Below are positions 1-12,188 of a DNA stretch of 64,000 nt, piece after piece. The stretch's first letter is position 1; each line of letters begins with the position of its first letter. The stretch is from the NCBI GenBank assembly GCA_021234155.1, contig JAJEKV010000026.1, positions 3,599,259 through 3,663,258 of the forward strand, in the 5' to 3' direction. The notes below the pieces were generated by a model, which ran no database searches, was not told where the DNA came from, and saw only the letters and a program-made list of their open reading frames with translations. This DNA comes from Isoetes taiwanensis (taxonomy: Eukaryota; Streptophyta; Lycopodiopsida; Isoetales; Isoetaceae). A program made the position numbers and the translations under genes.

Positions 1-180
1 GGTGCTGCCATTGCTATCTCCGCCTCGATCCCAAGTTAGAAAATCGAGAATGAAACCTAGATTGGGTTCCTCGTGGTTGTGGAAACCTTAGAGTGGTTAG
101 GGGGGGAAACTAGTCTAGGTTTCCAATAAAAGATACCGCTTCTAGGTTTCCTTTGGATCCATTAATTGTCGAAAAGGGTC
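1..180. repeat. GGAAACCTAG-type degenerate repeat, left copy
   Basis: The stretch holds several forms of the word GGAAACCTAG or its complement CTAGGTTTCC within 180 bases, most clearly at about 50-160. A block reading GGAAACTAGTCTAGGTTTCC followed by AATAAAA recurs near 8035-8065 as a slightly changed copy (GGAACCAAGTCTAGGTTTCC then ATTAAAA). The word resembles a plant telobox but is not the telomere repeat. Its role is unknown. Confidence 0.5.
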
Positions 181-3100
181 TTATAGGGTTTTAATGGTGT
201 TGGGGCGTATATTAAATTGCCATTTAAGGCAAGAAATCGCCGGAATTTAAGGTCGCTTTTAAGGCATGAATTTCACAGACCATTCTTTCCGATTCTTCAA
301 GGCAAAATTGGAGCTCGTTAAAATCGGTGATGGATCCGGTGATCCCATTCCACGGGCCACCAGCAGGAAGCAGCCCACATCGGAATTGCTTGGAAACGTG
401 GGAAAACAGTGTATGGCGATTGATGATGGCGCTGGCCATCGCTGCATGCCTGAGCAAAGCATCAATCGTTTTAAAATAGATCCATAGCCATGTAAGCTCG
501 GATCCATAGCCATGCAAGCTCCGTGGGCTTTGAGCAAAAAAAGGCCTCGCCAAATCTTCATATTTAAAAGCATGCATGTGATTTGCACCGCTTGAGAAAA
601 AAATCGCTAAAATCTTCGAGATTCAAAGCCACACAGCCTAATTGGGGTTTGAGGAAAAATATTGGCCGGGATGCCAAAGAAGCAGTCGATTTCCTTTTTG
701 AAGATAAAGTTTTTGAAGATGCATTTCATTGCAGCTTTTCCGGCTTCAAAAAATTTCACGTTGCATCGATTCCCTTGGTATAGTTTTCTCGATTTCATGC
801 CAACATAACTTAGTTTTTCAAACGATTCAAAAGAAATTCCTTGTTTTTTATGTGTCCCTAAACTAAATGTCTTATGAACAAAATTCTTGCAAATCAAAAA
901 AGGAGTATTGTTATATAGATTATTTAGTAGTATAGCACAATTTTGTTGTTATGTCAACTAGTCACTCATATGTAATTGTGCTTATCTTGCTGTGTCTTCA
1001 ACTATTTGGTGTTTCCGGAAGTTAGTTGGCTTCCAGTTAGTTGCTTATTGGCTCTGTGTGGTAATCTAATAGTTTGTTGATGCCAGTACAGATATAACAA
1101 GAGGATGCACCAGAGGCAGGTGAAAGAAAAAATGTGCCTCCCGTGCACCACATGTTTGCCGATGATGAGAAAGTGTATTAGTTTCCAAAACATAATCGAT
1201 GTATCAAATGTGAACTTTTTCTCCGTGGTCGCATGGAATATGGAGTATACGCCGCTTAGTTACATCTATTCCGTGCTTGCCTACCACTTCACAGACGTGG
1301 TTTTGTGCACGAGGGGATGCACTCATACACGATCGCGGAGAGGGCTATCGGTGGATGACTCTACGCCAGAAAGTGCTCGGGACGCACTCAAGGGACCTTC
1401 CATCCAGATGTGGAGGGTTCCTAGACCCCTGGAGGTGCCTCGGGAGGGGAGAGACCCGATGATGAGGACGAGGCATCCTTGGAGAGGCGTAAGAGAGGGC
1501 TCTCCTATACGGACGGTTTATGTGGTATGAGAGAAAGTACCTAGTAGGCCGCCAGAGGGCAAGTATAGGGCTGTGATAATCACACGACCGGCTATAGAGT
1601 GGGCAAAAAAAATGAGAGAACCATGACGATCTTGAGATTGGTGAGAGATTTGCCACAGGGAAGGAGCAAAGGGATGGTAGACCGGGGCCAGCCGGATGTT
1701 GGCATTATGAACGGGCCGAGAGACGCCGATTTAGAGACGCAGTCTGGGACTTGTATGATAGGCATGGCCACATCATGTTGTTGAGGATCATGTTGTTGAG
1801 GATGAGATATCTCAGAGGACCGCAGTAGTTTTGGATAATATAGTAGCGGATTTGGTAGCAGGTGCAAAAGTAGTGCTACCTGACATGCCCAGAGGCACAA
1901 AGGACTTGGCATTGGTATCCGGCTTCTACCTCCTTTATATGGAGGGCAATAGAGAGTTCATGTTGATCCTTTTGTAGTATGCCACCATGAGTTTGGTTTT
2001 GTTATGTACCATTTATTACATCTCGGCACTCCATGCAATGACATCCATGTACAGTGGGACCTTCATATTGGGAGGGTGCCCATTGATCTTAATATTTCAG
2101 ATTTCATCACCACATGTGTGGCCCTTCTAATTTTCCAATGATGCCATCTCTTTCCTCCCATGACTCTACCTCTTGACCTTCACACGCTCACTCATCTTCA
2201 CATATTTCTTTCACCCGGGAGATCTTTCATAGACTCTGCGTAAGACCTTCATCGCCTTTGCCATCTTCATGTACCACACTTGGTTTAGGTGTATCTTGTG
2301 CACCGTTGTGGGTTCATGCCCCATCGTAGCTTGTCATTCAAAGGATTACTTATTTCCACCATGAGGGATGGGCTGCCCCAGACTCGTGATGCCTTTCACC
2401 TATGCCTTGTATTTCCTCATCGATGCCTAGTCCCCGCTACACCTAGACAATTTTGCACATGAGCTTAGCAATTCTTTTGGGATGCTTGCACCTCAAAGAT
2501 GACGCCGACACCCTCGCATCTAGTTGTGGCATGCTTGATAAATTCCGTGACGAGGTTCCATGAGACACAACGAATTGTTTTCGGCCACCGGCAGGCCCCA
2601 TCGAATTTTATATTGACATATTTGAGGTCCGGAGGCGGGCATTAAGTGTGGGGAGAGTAGGCCTAGGGTAGCATCAGCAGTGATCCCAAATACTCGAAGG
2701 AGAGACTATACGCATATCACTTGGCCTAGTGACTCCTTTCCTCCGATCGGATTGGGCAAATTGTCGCCAGATGGATGGGTGTTTGATCGTTTGAGGGTAC
2801 GCATACCTCCCATATGGATATCGGGGGGTTTCTTCTTTAGTCGACATTTGTACCCCTTTGGGCGTTTGGGCTTCCGGAGAGAGGACGAGAGGCACGCGCA
2901 CCCATATGGTTGATGATTGATGCAACTTTTAGACCCAGAAGCGCTGGTTCTCGGGCGAATTGCACATGAGATTGCCGCTGGTTTTGAGTGGGGAGCCCCA
3001 TGGATATTTGTACCATGTAGTGGAGAGAGGGCAGTAGAGAAAGGCTAGGCACTCATTGCCCTCACCCTTGTGTCCACACTCCTCGATCCAAATGACAAAA

Positions 3101-4500
3101 AGTCTATTAGATATGACATGGGATGGGCAATGGGGAGATTGAACTCTGCTTGTATATCATGTGAGTATCCATATCATTCTTCTCATAAGGCGTCTCCTAT
3201 GCTTCTTCTAGAAATGTTTGGTTTTGCATATTTGTAGGATTATCGTGCATATGCTATCCTCGACGAGGATCGCGACTCGAAGTTCTATTTGTGGATCCCA
3301 CATACTACGCCGTTTTTGGTATGCTTAAAATCAACTTAATAATCGATAGAGATATTGTCACCATATCCGGGCCACCATTTCGCGGATAACCACGGCCCTA
3401 ATGTGGAATGGAGGAGCATCCGAGCAGATTCGCCGCTTGTACATAAGTGAGTCCTAGTTTTGGTTCATGTGCATACATACTTTCATGTCTAACACGCTTT
3501 AATGTTAGTCTCCATTGCGGTTGTACATCTTCATTCGAGATGTGGACATTGACACTTACTTGGGATCGAGGGGATTTGACTTCATCGCGGGTTGTGCTTT
3601 GACTCACCCAAGGTGCATAGAGGCCCCGAGTCTTAATGAGTTGAATAGGTAGATGCTTCACATTGTATAAGTAGGCATGAGTAAGTACAATATGTGATAT
3701 TAAAACAAATTCCATTGTTTTTAGGTTGTTTAGGGCTTATTTGCTTATCGGAGGAGCACCTCTCCGTGATGCCGTAGATGCGCTTTGCACCTCTTGATAT
3801 CCGCAAACATGGACGCTCCAATCGCAGAGGATGATACTAGTTGTGGGTCCATACGGCATTGTGCATGCGCCTGATCAAAATGCTTTATTCATTGGAGATC
3901 CTCCAAAGCATCTGTTAAGGTATTCCTGACATTAATATTCCCTTCTAGTTGTGCACTTAAAATAATGTCGAAGGCCAGAGCTAACCTATTGATGTTGGCA
4001 TTGTAGATTTTGGGTCGATTGGTTCCTACCATTGGATGTGCGCACCGAATCCACAAGTGTTTTCTTCAAATGCATTGCATTACTTTTTATGCTTTGTGGC
4101 TCATTAGTAGGCAACATCCCTCATGCTTGACTATGTGACAACCCTCGATAAAATTTTGACCATGACCGGTGGATCCTCTCATGATGTATCTCTTTGGCAC
4201 GCCTCAATGTACCTCTTATTGCATATAACCGCCATAATGCTTTCTCAGTTACTATTCTATACTTTGATTTTAGGATTTGTAAAGAACCATATCATTCATT
4301 TGATGCTTGAGAATTTGACAATAATTCTAAACAAATATACATCCTAGCATCCATGTCACTCAAACTATTATGGAAATAAACACGCATCGTAGGACCCTCC
4401 TCTTGTCCGCCGATTGAATGGGAGGTGCTTTGTCGGGGCGACCGGCATCCCAGAGTGGAAAAAGTGGCATTCTAGCCGCAGCCTTGTGATTGTGCATATG
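181..4500. other. Unassigned sequence, no supportable gene
   Basis: Only short ORFs occur here on both strands, and none resembles a family I know. Small local duplications are visible: GATCCATAGCCATG(T/C)AAGCTC twice at 478-523, and CATGTTGTTGAGGAT twice at about 1774-1804. The stretch 1300-2900 is more GC-rich than its surroundings and has several medium ORFs in both directions, which may be a worn-out mobile element, but no conserved motif supports this. Confidence 0.4.
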
Positions 4501-4517
4501 AGCCTTTGAGTTCATAG

Positions 4518-4941
4518 GTGTTGGTTTATCGACCGCTTCCTAGCAACCTAACATCTCGCCGGGACATCCTAGATTATGTGTTGAAGTTCCTTTCTCTCCG
4601 CTACATCCACGCTGGACAGCCTGCTCAAAAGTTGTTTGCATCCACTTCTGCCGCCTCACGCTTTTTTGAGCAATTGAATGGCGATGTCCTTCGAGAGTTC
4701 CAACATTATTTTGCGTGAACTTGCTCCTCGTGATTCATCCCTACCTACCACACTTCTCCCTGCTGATGCAACTGCTCATAAACATGAGGATAATGCCTGC
4801 AAGGAAGTGCTCGCGCTAGAAGATGTTTCAGATCGAGACAAGGGCTTGGACAACCACAATAAGCTGCTTGCAAGAGAACTTGATATCGGCCCCCGGAGTG
4901 GACTCGACATTATCGAAGTGCAATTTGTTCAGATCCTCTAA
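4518..4941 (+). pseudogene. Coding-looking ORF pair, unknown family
   Basis: Two overlapping plus-strand frames, 4518-4718 (66 residues) and 4678-4941 (87 residues), have balanced, protein-like composition rich in Leu, Asp and Glu, unlike nearby spurious ORFs. The first contains RDILDYVLKFLSLRY, the second KEVLALEDVSDRDKGLDNH. They could be one reading frame split by an indel near 4700. I do not recognise the family and see no start context, splice sites or promoter that would make this a functional gene. Chance is still possible. Confidence 0.2.
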
Positions 4942-7837
4942 TATAATGGTGTCTCCTTGTGCTTTGTAATTTGCACGTGACGCCACGCTTACTCAGGCTG
5001 CCACAATCTCGAATGCGGTAAATCTACCACTTGCATCTATCCAAAGTTACGACGACTTAGTATAACACAAGCATTAATTAAATACAAAAAGGGGAAAACT
5101 AACAATTGAATGACAACTTACCAAGCCTGTCACCGCGATACATAGATCAACCATCGCTCTCCTCGCTGGCACCCCTCCATCCGGGTAGCCAATGAGGGTC
5201 GATATAAGGTGGAACATGCTAACATTGACTTTATGCTGCAAAAGTTGGACCTTAAGAATTCGCCAGCACCTCCCCGAGGTTAGTGGTATCGCAATTGGAG
5301 GGGAACATCCTAGCATATTTTGCCATTTTCCTCGGCCCCAAAGGACCACCGAGCAAGCACCCGCCAGACGAAATATCTTGTTGAATAAAATTAATAGACT
5401 CTAAAAAATGGAATAACATATGCCAATAAAAAACAACAAGGTTCTATCCATACCTTAGCACTTCCTTTTGTTTTCTTGGTGGCATCAATGAGATCATGTA
5501 ATTGACTAGTGTATTCCCGTGCATTGGTGCAAGTCATCATCGAGGTGAGACGCTTAAAGAGATCCTTCTTTGCCTCGGATCCGTAAAACCTCGAGAAGCT
5601 AATCCACGATTCAACCCTAGTGGACATACCAAGACAATTGACTCCAACATACCTTTGGGAGCAAGTAATTTCACCATGAACGCCATGGTGAAACCAACAT
5701 GCAGAATATGACATGCAATCTTCATACAACCAATATCGTGATCGGCAACACAAAGAGCGCAAGGGACGACCTCACCACCAGGTTCCTAGCCAACAATGTG
5801 CATCCCTCCTAAACTACACGCCCTCGAGCTAGCAAACGCTTACTTTGTCGAGATCTATAGTGATGGCTCTTGGTCTATTAGTATATCCATTCAAGGAACA
5901 CAAAGACGAAGGCAATACCAAGGCAAGCCTCATGATGTTGACCACTGTATCGCCATGATATAGCATATAGAAAACGGAATACCCATCCCATTGCGTTTGG
6001 AACATGTGCACTATAATGGACACCCATACATATTTTTGTCTTGAAAGTTGAATCCATGGTCCATGCCGGGATTTTTATATCTAATCTAACCTGTTCCAAA
6101 GATCCATGGATCTTGAATAACCACAATCCATGGACGCTTTGTTGATCCTCATGGGCAAGTGCAGTGGGCCGGTGGTAAATCACTCCTTGTGACCCTACCC
6201 AACTATCCATTCCACTTCTACTTCATCCCAATCAGACCAAATGATGCCACCGAATATATAAAAAACCGTAACCTTGAGGTCACCAAGCTTGTAGGAAACA
6301 AAACACACCATTACATGATATATGTGAAACAAAAACTTAGGGGAGTGAATGATCGCACCACTTAGACGCAATTGATATCCAAGGCCGTGATGTCCTCATG
6401 AGCCATCTTGAAACTAAGACATCACTTTATCTCAGAGGGTTTAATGACATTGTTACATATCTCCTTTCATCATGTTACCCCCAAAATGTATCCCTAGTCC
6501 CTATTAGCATACTAGTAGCCTTTCCAACATAGATGGATGTAAGGGGAGGGACCATTGGTCATCCCTCGCATCATGGATTGCGGGCCATTATGACCCCGAG
6601 GCATAAGTATCTTGGCAATGCTAGAGCCATCCCATAAGATTAACGGGAGATTGTAATGGTCTAAAACCACATTGTGCCTTGAAACTTCAGTTTGCCTTAG
6701 TTTGCCTCTCCCTGCAATCCGCATCTCAACTTTGCCTCCTCTATGGCATATATAGTCAACGATTGCATATCATTTCTCCACACCCTACAATGGCTACGTA
6801 AACAACCTAACTCTCTATGCTCTCTACTTGCAATTCCTCCAAGCGGCATCAAAGGAGGCAATGGGCACGCCCTCCCCTGAATTAAATAAATCGCATTCTT
6901 AGTGGGCATCACATGCTTGGTGTTGTACGGTACGCCGATATGCATTGCCTGATATAAAAGCTCCTGGATGCCATGGAACTGCACCAACTTGCCATGTATT
7001 CTAATGTTATCCAATGTAGGTGATATTGAAGATGCCCCAGTGCCTTCTTCGGAACATGGGCTCTAACAATGATATCTTCCCAAATATTAACCTGTGGAAC
7101 ATATATAGCCATCTTCCAAAGGTCATACATGTGAGAAAAACCAAAGATGTGTATCCATTTGCGCTTTTGCCGAAAGGACACCCACCTTTGTTATTACTTG
7201 TGGTTCTCGAAACCTTAGTGAGGGTGAAGAAGTATATCCAGAGGGAAATTTGACTGCGCTAGCACATTCTTCAATAGAAGGGAGGAAACGTACTTTACAA
7301 ACACAAAGAATCATCGACATATGCAGCGAAGACATAGCCTCTTGCGGAAGCGATAAGAGTATGAGGAGGAAACAAAATCCTGATCCCATCAACATTTACA
7401 TCGCCATCACAACCTTCATCTTCCGGATCTTCAAACTCGAGATCTGAGCAATCTCCACAAAAGCAAAGTCACCACCGCTTCATCCGAAGCCGATACGAAG
7501 AATCACTAGAGCTTGACCTAGCACCATAGCCTTTCAAGGTTCTCGATCCATGCTGAACATGAAGCTCTTTCCGAGAATTTGAAGACTAAGAAGCTCTTCC
7601 GTAGAATTTGAAGACGAAGGAGGCAACAATAAAAAATAAAATTCAAAAGGGCAAAATAAAAAATAAATTCAAAGGGAGGCAATACAATGCAAAACGCTGC
7701 GGTGCACCCTCGCAGGATGCGATGGAGTGTGGGAATCTGCGGCACCTCTGGATGGCGAGTGGGAATCGGCGTCCGTGATCGGCCAGACGCGGAAAGATTC
7801 CCGCAGGGCATGGATTTATTGCCGGCCAGTGGAAACC
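4942..7837. other. Unassigned sequence with short ORFs on both strands
   Basis: The minus strand has open frames of 90-123 codons (5391-5762, 5878-6210, 6697-7014, 6909-7181), but their translations show no recognisable domain. A short tandem duplication around GAAGCTCTT(T/C)CCG followed by GAATTTGAAGAC lies at about 7560-7616. The block lies between the two GGAAACCTAG-type repeat stretches, so it may be part of one old insertion. Confidence 0.35.
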
Positions 7838-8075
7838 TAGATGGGTTTTTGGATGGAAACCTAGACTGCTACCTTTGAAGTTTGAAGGAAACCCAGAAAG
7901 GATTATGTGGAAACCCCAGGGTAGGTTCCACGCAGATGGAAAACCTAGAGTAGTTTTTGAAACCTAGAGTAGTTTGTTGGAAACCCAGAATGAGTTTTCT
8001 CGGGAAACCTAGGAGCGCTTTTATGGAACCAAGTCTAGGTTTCCATTAAAACCCTCTAGGTTTCAACAAGGTCCA
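7838..8075. repeat. GGAAACCTAG-type degenerate repeat array, right copy
   Basis: About ten variants of GGAAACC(T/C)AGA(G/A) occur in 240 bases with irregular spacing of 15-35 bases, for example the back-to-back copies of AAACCTAGAGTAGTTT near 7945-7975. The last part matches the left copy at positions 105-165 in the same orientation. Direct, not inverted, orientation at both ends of a 7.8-kb segment is the notable point. Confidence 0.6.
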
Positions 8076-8303
8076 ACCCGTGACCCGGGCGAGATGGAAC
8101 CATCGCCTCTTCTGCTTGATTTTGATTGAGCATTCACCCCTTCCTAATTTGGATCGGTGAGGATGATCCTCAAACTGCATCTAGATTAGTTCTATATAAA
8201 GGGACTTGAGGGGTTCATTACTTTTATCAAAGAGGGGGAGGGGACATGGAGAGGGGAGGGACATTCACCACCTGGCTAGCTTCCAACACCCAAGGAGGAG
8301 CAA

Positions 8304-8410
8304 GGAGACATGGCTTAGCATGAGGAACAAGCACGATCTATAAAGATCCAATTTGGGGAGACATGGTTTAGCATGAGGAACAAGCACACATCTATAAAGA
8401 TCTAATTTGA
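8304..8410 (+). repeat. Two-copy tandem repeat, about 53-bp unit
   Basis: The segment starting GGAGACATGG(C/T)TTAGCATGAGG, followed by AACAAGCAC and ATCTATAAAGATC, appears at 8304 and again at 8357. The copies differ by a few substitutions and a 2-base indel. No coding function is seen. Confidence 0.85.
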
Positions 8411-8874
8411 TTGACATCATATTCAAGTAAGGAATTACTAGAGGAAGATGGCACCCGCTATATACAACACTAGATTTTTTTTAAACAATGCCGAACCTTT
8501 GAAAGTTTATGTTATAATAAAAGTTAAAAAGCTTATTATCGATGCTTTTTCTCTATTGAATTGGAAACGCTTATTTCCAGCTAACTTATGCTCAAAACGC
8601 CGGGCACCATTATCAGTATAGAATATTGGAAATATTCATTTGGTTGTGCACCAATGGCACCTAATTAATTATTCTAGCTTCCTTTCTTCTTTAATCCATA
8701 GCCACTTTATCGAAAGCAACCCAATCATGATTTATATTATAATGTTTTGAGGAGAGTTGTATCGGGTAAAAAAGGCTTGAAAAAGGAATGTCCGGGAGAT
8801 CATCCAATTGCATCCAGTTAAAGATTTATCAAAGAAAAAGACTTTTGACCAAAAATGATTGAGGGTTTTGATGT
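8411..8874. other. Intergenic; possible degraded Helitron 3' end
   Basis: No gene is visible. At about 8586-8622 the plus strand reads AACGCCGGGCACCATTAT, close to the 3' hairpin and tail of the better preserved Helitron at 53402-54580 (read on its own strand), but the left arm of the hairpin and the terminal CTAG are lost. I treat it as a possible relic only. Confidence 0.25.
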
Positions 8875-10040
8875 CTTGGTAAAAGGGAAAAAGAAGAAGA
8901 AAGGGTAAAAGGCAAGGAAAAAGGAAAGTGGAAAAGTGCATGGGAAAAGGAGGAAAAGAAAAAGAAAAAAAATGGGAAAAGGCAAACCAAAAGGGATAAG
9001 GGAAAAGAAAAAAAAGAAAAAGAAAGAGGAAAAATGAGGGGAGGCGGAAGAAGAAGGGTAAAAGATGAAAAAGAAGGAGGAAAAGGCACGTAAAAGGATG
9101 GAGTAAAAGAAAAGGGGAAGTGCATAACCGGAAAACGAAACAGTGGCTGAGGCGCCGATCCGGAAAGCCGCCAACTGCGCCGGAAGAGGAGGCCGAAAAT
9201 GAAAAAGAGAAGGGCGGAAAGATAACGAAGGAGAGGGAGGCTGGGCGGAAGAAAGCGTGACTGGCCGAGCCACCGGAGGCTGGGAAATGAGCAGGAAAGC
9301 ATCGAGAAGGGCAAAGGAAGGAAAAATGAATGGAAGGCTGGAAAGAAAAGGGAGTGGTGGAAAGGATTCAGGAAGTGGGAATGAATGGAAAACGGAAAGA
9401 TGAAAGGAATGAAAGGGAAGGAAGGAAGGAATGGAAGGAAAGGAAGGAAGGAAGGATGGGAAGGAAGGAAGGAAGGAATGGAAGAGGAAGGAAATGGAAG
9501 GAAGGAACGGAAGAAAGAGGAAAAGATTGGAACGATGTGCCAAGAAAAAAAAAAAAACGACCCATTGAAAAGTGGATTGAGGAACTGGAAAGGGTGGCAA
9601 AGAGGAATATGGAAGGAAAAGAGAATGGAAAGTGGAAGGAAGGAAGGAATCATGGAGGAAAGAGGAAAGAGGAATGGAGATGAAAAGGAAATGAAGGAAT
9701 GGAAGGAATGGAAAGGAAGGCGAACCTGACAATCCATGAAAGAGGGGAAAGGAATGGAAGGAATGGAAATGGAAGGAATGGAATGGAAGGAATGGAAGGA
9801 ATGGAAGAAGGATGGAAGGAATGGAATGGAAATGAGAGGGAAAAAGGGGAAGAAAGAAAGGGTGGGAAAGGAAAAGAGAAAAGGAAAGAAAAAGTAGAAA
9901 GTATAGGAAATGGCAAAGGGAAAAGGAGAAAAGCATGGCGGTCGGAAAAGAGGAAACAATGGAGAAATGAGGGAATTCATGAAGGAACAAGTTTATCATC
10001 AAAATTGAAAGTAGTGAGGAAAAAGAAAAGAAGAAAATGA
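8875..10040. repeat. Polypurine simple-sequence block (GGAA/GGAAT-rich)
   Basis: Nearly the whole 1.17-kb plus strand is A and G, built from GGAA, GGAAT, GAAGG and AAAAG words, strongest at 9400-9500 and 9680-9830. A short, less biased island lies at about 9125-9300. Long frames on the minus strand (412 and 383 codons, almost only Phe, Ser, Pro, Leu) and Lys/Glu/Gly-rich frames on the plus strand follow from the base composition and are not genes. The block has mirror symmetry locally, so triplex or slipped structures are plausible. Confidence 0.9.
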
Positions 10041-12019
10041 ACGCCAATGAGGGCAAAAGCTCCTAGTTAAAAGCTGGAAGATCATGGAAAGAGAATCACA
10101 TAAGTCCAACCAATGGAGATATATTTAAATTTTGCCTCACAAGCACTGTAGTGTATCATTTATAGGTTATCAGACGGCGGTCACCCGAGTTGAAGATCAT
10201 GACAAGGAATCGTGGGTTAACCAATAGATGATGGCATCACAAGCTAGTACCGTCAACTTAATAAACGCATCGGAAAGCCGCTTTAACGCATACGCCAGAC
10301 GGCATACGTGACGGTGACATAAAATACCGCGACGCAGACCGTGACGCGAACCTAAAAAATATTTTTTTTTCATTTTTTTTTTTTGAAAGCAATTTGTACT
10401 GCATTCTATAAAGGCACGCATCGCACCGGCATCCGGGTGATTTATAGTGCACCAGACGCATCGGTGACGCTGCACAATGAAAAACCGGAAAAATTTGTTC
10501 TTTTATTTGATGCAATAAAATGAATGGCACGACGGTGATTTATGGGTACCCGTGATGCTATATGGAAAACGAACGACGCGCATTCTCAACCCTACACCGG
10601 ATCACAAGTCCGAGTGTGAGTTATCTTCGACATTGCAAAACAACTATTTTTTGCTTCTAATAACAGGCCTGGTGCCTAATAGCTTCTTTTCTTAAAGCCC
10701 AAAGCTCCAACGGGATACAAGTATAAAAGAATCTAGTTCTAAACTCTTTTGTGCCTTAAGTGGATACATTGGCATTCTCACACTATATAAAACATGATAT
10801 AATAGTCATGTTATACTAGCATATGTGCCACAGTTTTGGCCACGTCTAGATTTGCCATGAAAATCCTAAGACATTAGAGGCAATTCTATGAAGGATAGAT
10901 CAATATTGCATATTCTCACGTAAATTTTCTATCGCATCATTATCTGATAAGCTCCATGATAGAACTTGAGTACAAAGAAAGTAGTAACACACCTTACCTA
11001 TCAAATCAGGATAATTAGGTGTAGATTGTATTACAAGAACATCAATATTTATCTATCTGACATGATATCTTCAACGCGCAGCACATAGCTGTGCAATTGC
11101 AATGTAAGCCGATCGATGCACTTCGAAGCAGGAGAGTATCTAATTTCCAAGAGACTTCTAGTTTTCATATCTGTTGATGTGGAAAACCAGGAATCCAAAT
11201 GGTGCACATCAATTTTGGCTAATGTCATGCCACATGAATAGACTAGAATTGCAGGAATTAATGTAATAGAGAATAGGCAAGCCTAATAATTTAAAGGTAT
11301 CTATTCAGCTATACAAAATTCTAATGCATCAAGTGGATCCATATTTTTGTGAAAATCTTAGAAGTGGCCATGCAAGGCTAAAAGGAAGTAAGGTACAAGT
11401 GTGTGCATTAGTGAAAGCATTCATGAATTCAATATGATCAATTTTAGCAAGATTTGTTGTGGAAACAGGTCCGTTGTTGGCTTGTGTATCACCAAGTCTA
11501 AAAATGGATCCTTACATCGTGGATGATAAAAACCCATTCAATCCAATTCTTAAATTGTCCAACTTAAAATGATATTTTAAAAGCATTGTACATACTTGTA
11601 GATGATATTTTTACAGCCAACATTACTTAATGGTTTTTTGAAGTTGATGGATAGATACCAAAATAAGAAAACGACATAAATCGAGGCATCTCGTGGTATT
11701 GGATGGCTTTACTTTGTCATTTCCCACAAACCATATGTATCCAGTTATGGTGTCTACTGGAGTAAAATATTGGATTTCTGACATGGTGATGAATAAAGTT
11801 TTTTAATAAGTAGCCTAATGATTGATATGGACTATCATCTTGGTTAGGGGGTTGACATGGACCAAGTTGTAGAAACAAGCAAGGTAACCACTTAAGATGT
11901 TCCTATAACAAGATTGAGAATGAGCATCATTGAGAATCAATGGATTATCTTAAACGTTACCTTGATTGTCAAGGTGCATCAAGATGAGCATGCCACTCTT
12001 GAAATTTTTATATTCTTAT
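10041..12019. other. Intergenic; CG-rich GACGG/GACGC word cluster at left
   Basis: From about 10166 to 10620 the words GACGG, GACGC, TGACGGTGA and CGCATCGG recur many times, interrupted by poly-T at 10350-10383. This could be the subterminal part of an old DNA transposon, but no inverted termini were found. From 10620 to 12019 I see nothing but AT-rich non-coding sequence. Confidence 0.35.
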
Positions 12020-12188
12020 ATACGCACACGCACTTTCCCTCAGCTGCAACCAGTGGGCCGACCATTCGAGAGCAGTATCGGGGTCCGTCAAGGGTGCCCT
12101 CTCTCTCCCACACTATTTGGCTATTTGGCCTGTATATTTATCAGCTGGAGAGCTGGCTTGCTGATAATGAAGGCAAAGTTTTATTGTA
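12020..12188 (+). pseudogene. LINE reverse-transcriptase fragment, frameshifted
   Basis: The translation includes SIGVRQGCPLSPTLFG, the hallmark of the palm region just before the catalytic YxDD block of LINE-type reverse transcriptases, preceded by FPQLQPVGRPFES. The reading frame then shifts and continues as FGLYIYQLESWLADN, where the family normally has an LYID(Q)LE-like run. The shift comes from a tandem duplication of CTATTTGG at 12113-12120 and 12121-12128 (8 bases). No other LINE domains are nearby, so this is a dead fragment of about 55 residues. Confidence 0.8.

Noticed and set aside
9330-10040. Lys/Glu/Gly-rich plus-strand ORFs in the same tract
   Set aside because: GGAAGGAA words read in any frame give such peptides; no gene evidence.
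8818-10056. 412- and 383-codon minus-strand ORFs
   Set aside because: They translate a polypurine/polypyrimidine tract, consist almost only of Phe, Ser, Pro and Leu, overlap each other in two frames and have no domain. They are compositional artefacts.
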